DNA of 6,778 nt from contig JAIVJE010000047.1 in assembly GCA_020200195.1 (NCBI GenBank), forward strand, positions 1 to 6,778, read 5' to 3'. Positions 6,193 to 6,778 of the stretch are shown piece after piece. A program made the translations under genes and the position numbers. This DNA comes from Acidobacteriota bacterium. Lineage in GTDB: Bacteria; Acidobacteriota; Vicinamibacteria; Vicinamibacterales; 2-12-FULL-66-21. The number at the start of each line of letters is the position of its first letter. Position 1 is the first letter of the stretch. The notes beneath the pieces are model-generated. The model made no database searches, was not told where the DNA came from, and saw only the letters and a program-made list of their open reading frames with translations.

Positions 6193-6778
6193 GTCTGGGA
6201 CGCTCCTTGACGCTGTCCGACGATCCGTGCCGGAATGCCCGCCGCAATCGCGCCGGGTGGTATCGCGCTCCGGACGACCGCCGCCGCGCCGACGATGGCG
6301 CCATCGCCAATCGTCACGCCGTCGAGGATCTTCGCTCCCGCGCCGAGCCACGCGCCGGCGCCGACGACCACCCCCACCGACGTGCGAGTCTGATCCAGGA
6401 CCGGCCGCGACGGGTCGTTGAAATCGTGGTCGCCGCCGATCACATAGCAGTACGCCGCCAGCAACGCCGCGCGGCCGATCTGCACCTCGCTCGCCGAAAA
6501 CAGTTCGCAGTTGAACCCGATGTTCGCCCCATCATCCACATGGATGTTGCCGTCCTTGCAGGAGAGGATCGTGTTGCGGCCGATGAACACGCCGCTCCCG
6601 ATCGTAATGCCGGTGTTGGTGGCCCCTTTTGCGTCCAGCAGGCAGTTGTCGTCCACGACGACGTCATCGCCGATGCGGATCTTGTGCGGGTGCCGCAAGA
6701 CGACGTTCTGGCCGAAGATGACGTTGTGTCCGCAGGCTCCAAGCAGTAACGGGTAGAACGTCTTCCGCAGGGCGAGGC
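6189..6778 (-). CDS. Left-handed beta-helix hexapeptide acyltransferase (partial, 5' end off the window)
   Basis: About 195 residues are visible. The true start lies beyond the right edge, because the frame stays open through the edge and the upstream part reads LALRKTFYPLLLGACGHNVIFGQNVVL, which is typical of these enzymes. The TTG at 6696-6698 is therefore an internal leucine, not the start. Repeated hexapeptide units such as IGDDVVVDDNCLL, ITIGSGVFIGRNTIL, VQIGRAALLAAYCYVIGGDHDF and VTIGDGAIVGAAAVV build the beta-helix. The H in GGDHDF is the likely catalytic histidine, and the C-terminal IPARIVG is the usual end motif. These enzymes usually transfer acetyl groups from acetyl-CoA to a sugar in capsule, O-antigen or exopolysaccharide assembly. 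The gene is first in the visible operon and overlaps the downstream GT4 gene by 4 bp. The acyl donor and target are not determinable here. Confidence 0.92.
   Translation of the reverse strand, partial: LALRKTFYPLLLGACGHNVIFGQNVVLRHPHKIRIGDDVVVDDNCLLDAKGATNTGITIGSGVFIGRNTILSCKDGNIHVDDGANIGFNCELFSASEVQIGRAALLAAYCYVIGGDHDFNDPSRPVLDQTRTSVGVVVGAGAWLGAGAKILDGVTIGDGAIVGAAAVVRSAIPPGAIAAGIPARIVGQRQGASQT
6203..6208 (-). promoter_or_regulatory. Ribosome binding site for the upstream-most GT4 gene
   Basis: AAGGAG on the minus strand lies inside the end of the acyltransferase reading frame, 10 nt before the ATG at 6190-6192. It supports that start over upstream alternatives and allows independent initiation in addition to coupling through the ATGA overlap. 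Confidence 0.6.

Noticed and set aside
6193..6351. N-terminal extension of the first GT4 gene to a start at 6351
   Set aside because: The added peptide is low-complexity arginine-rich and overlaps the acyltransferase beta-helix. AAGGAG precedes the ATG at 6190-6192.

Overview
The window is GC-rich bacterial chromosome, fully coding apart from one repeat-bearing gap of about 150 bp. Three things suggest a Gram-negative soil or environmental bacterium: a signal peptide-bearing outer-membrane barrel-type protein, an envelope or exopolysaccharide glycosyltransferase cluster, and the short dispersed word AAAAAGGTGGCTGTCCCC. Together they bring Acidobacteriota (for example Vicinamibacteria-type genomes) to mind. 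That placement is an impression from general knowledge and was not tested.

Layout. Positions 1-162 (+) hold the last 53 codons of an FAD-dependent glycerol-3-phosphate dehydrogenase (glpD). It converges, across a 30-bp gap with a small tandem repeat, on a minus-strand gene at 193-1038 for a secreted MetA-pathway/transporter-like outer-membrane beta-barrel protein. Positions 1039-1185 are the only sizeable intergenic stretch. They hold four copies of an 18-bp repeat, two of them arranged as a nearly loopless 20-bp perfect hairpin. From 1186 to the right edge lies one tightly packed minus-strand operon. In transcription order it reads: hexapeptide-repeat acyltransferase (enters from the right edge), GT4 glycosyltransferase, multi-pass GT-C/GT39-like membrane glycosyltransferase, second GT4 glycosyltransferase, and a TtcA-type tRNA 2-thiocytidine synthetase.

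How the genes work together. Three consecutive junctions (6189-6192, 4975-4978, 3053-3056) are 4-bp ATGA overlaps, so the acyltransferase and the three glycosyltransferases are very probably translationally coupled and build and decorate one surface glycan. Two cytoplasmic GT4 enzymes would add sugars from nucleotide donors. The membrane enzyme would add a sugar from a polyprenyl-phosphate donor on the periplasmic side. The acyltransferase would add an acetyl or similar group. ttcA follows the last glycosyltransferase after only 8 nt, with its Shine-Dalgarno in that gap, so a tRNA-modification enzyme appears to be the final gene of a polysaccharide operon.

I did not find a clearly new multi-gene system. 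The points most worth a second look are the repeat/hairpin array that begins one base after the ttcA stop codon, the placement of ttcA, and its CCCPAC cysteine cluster.
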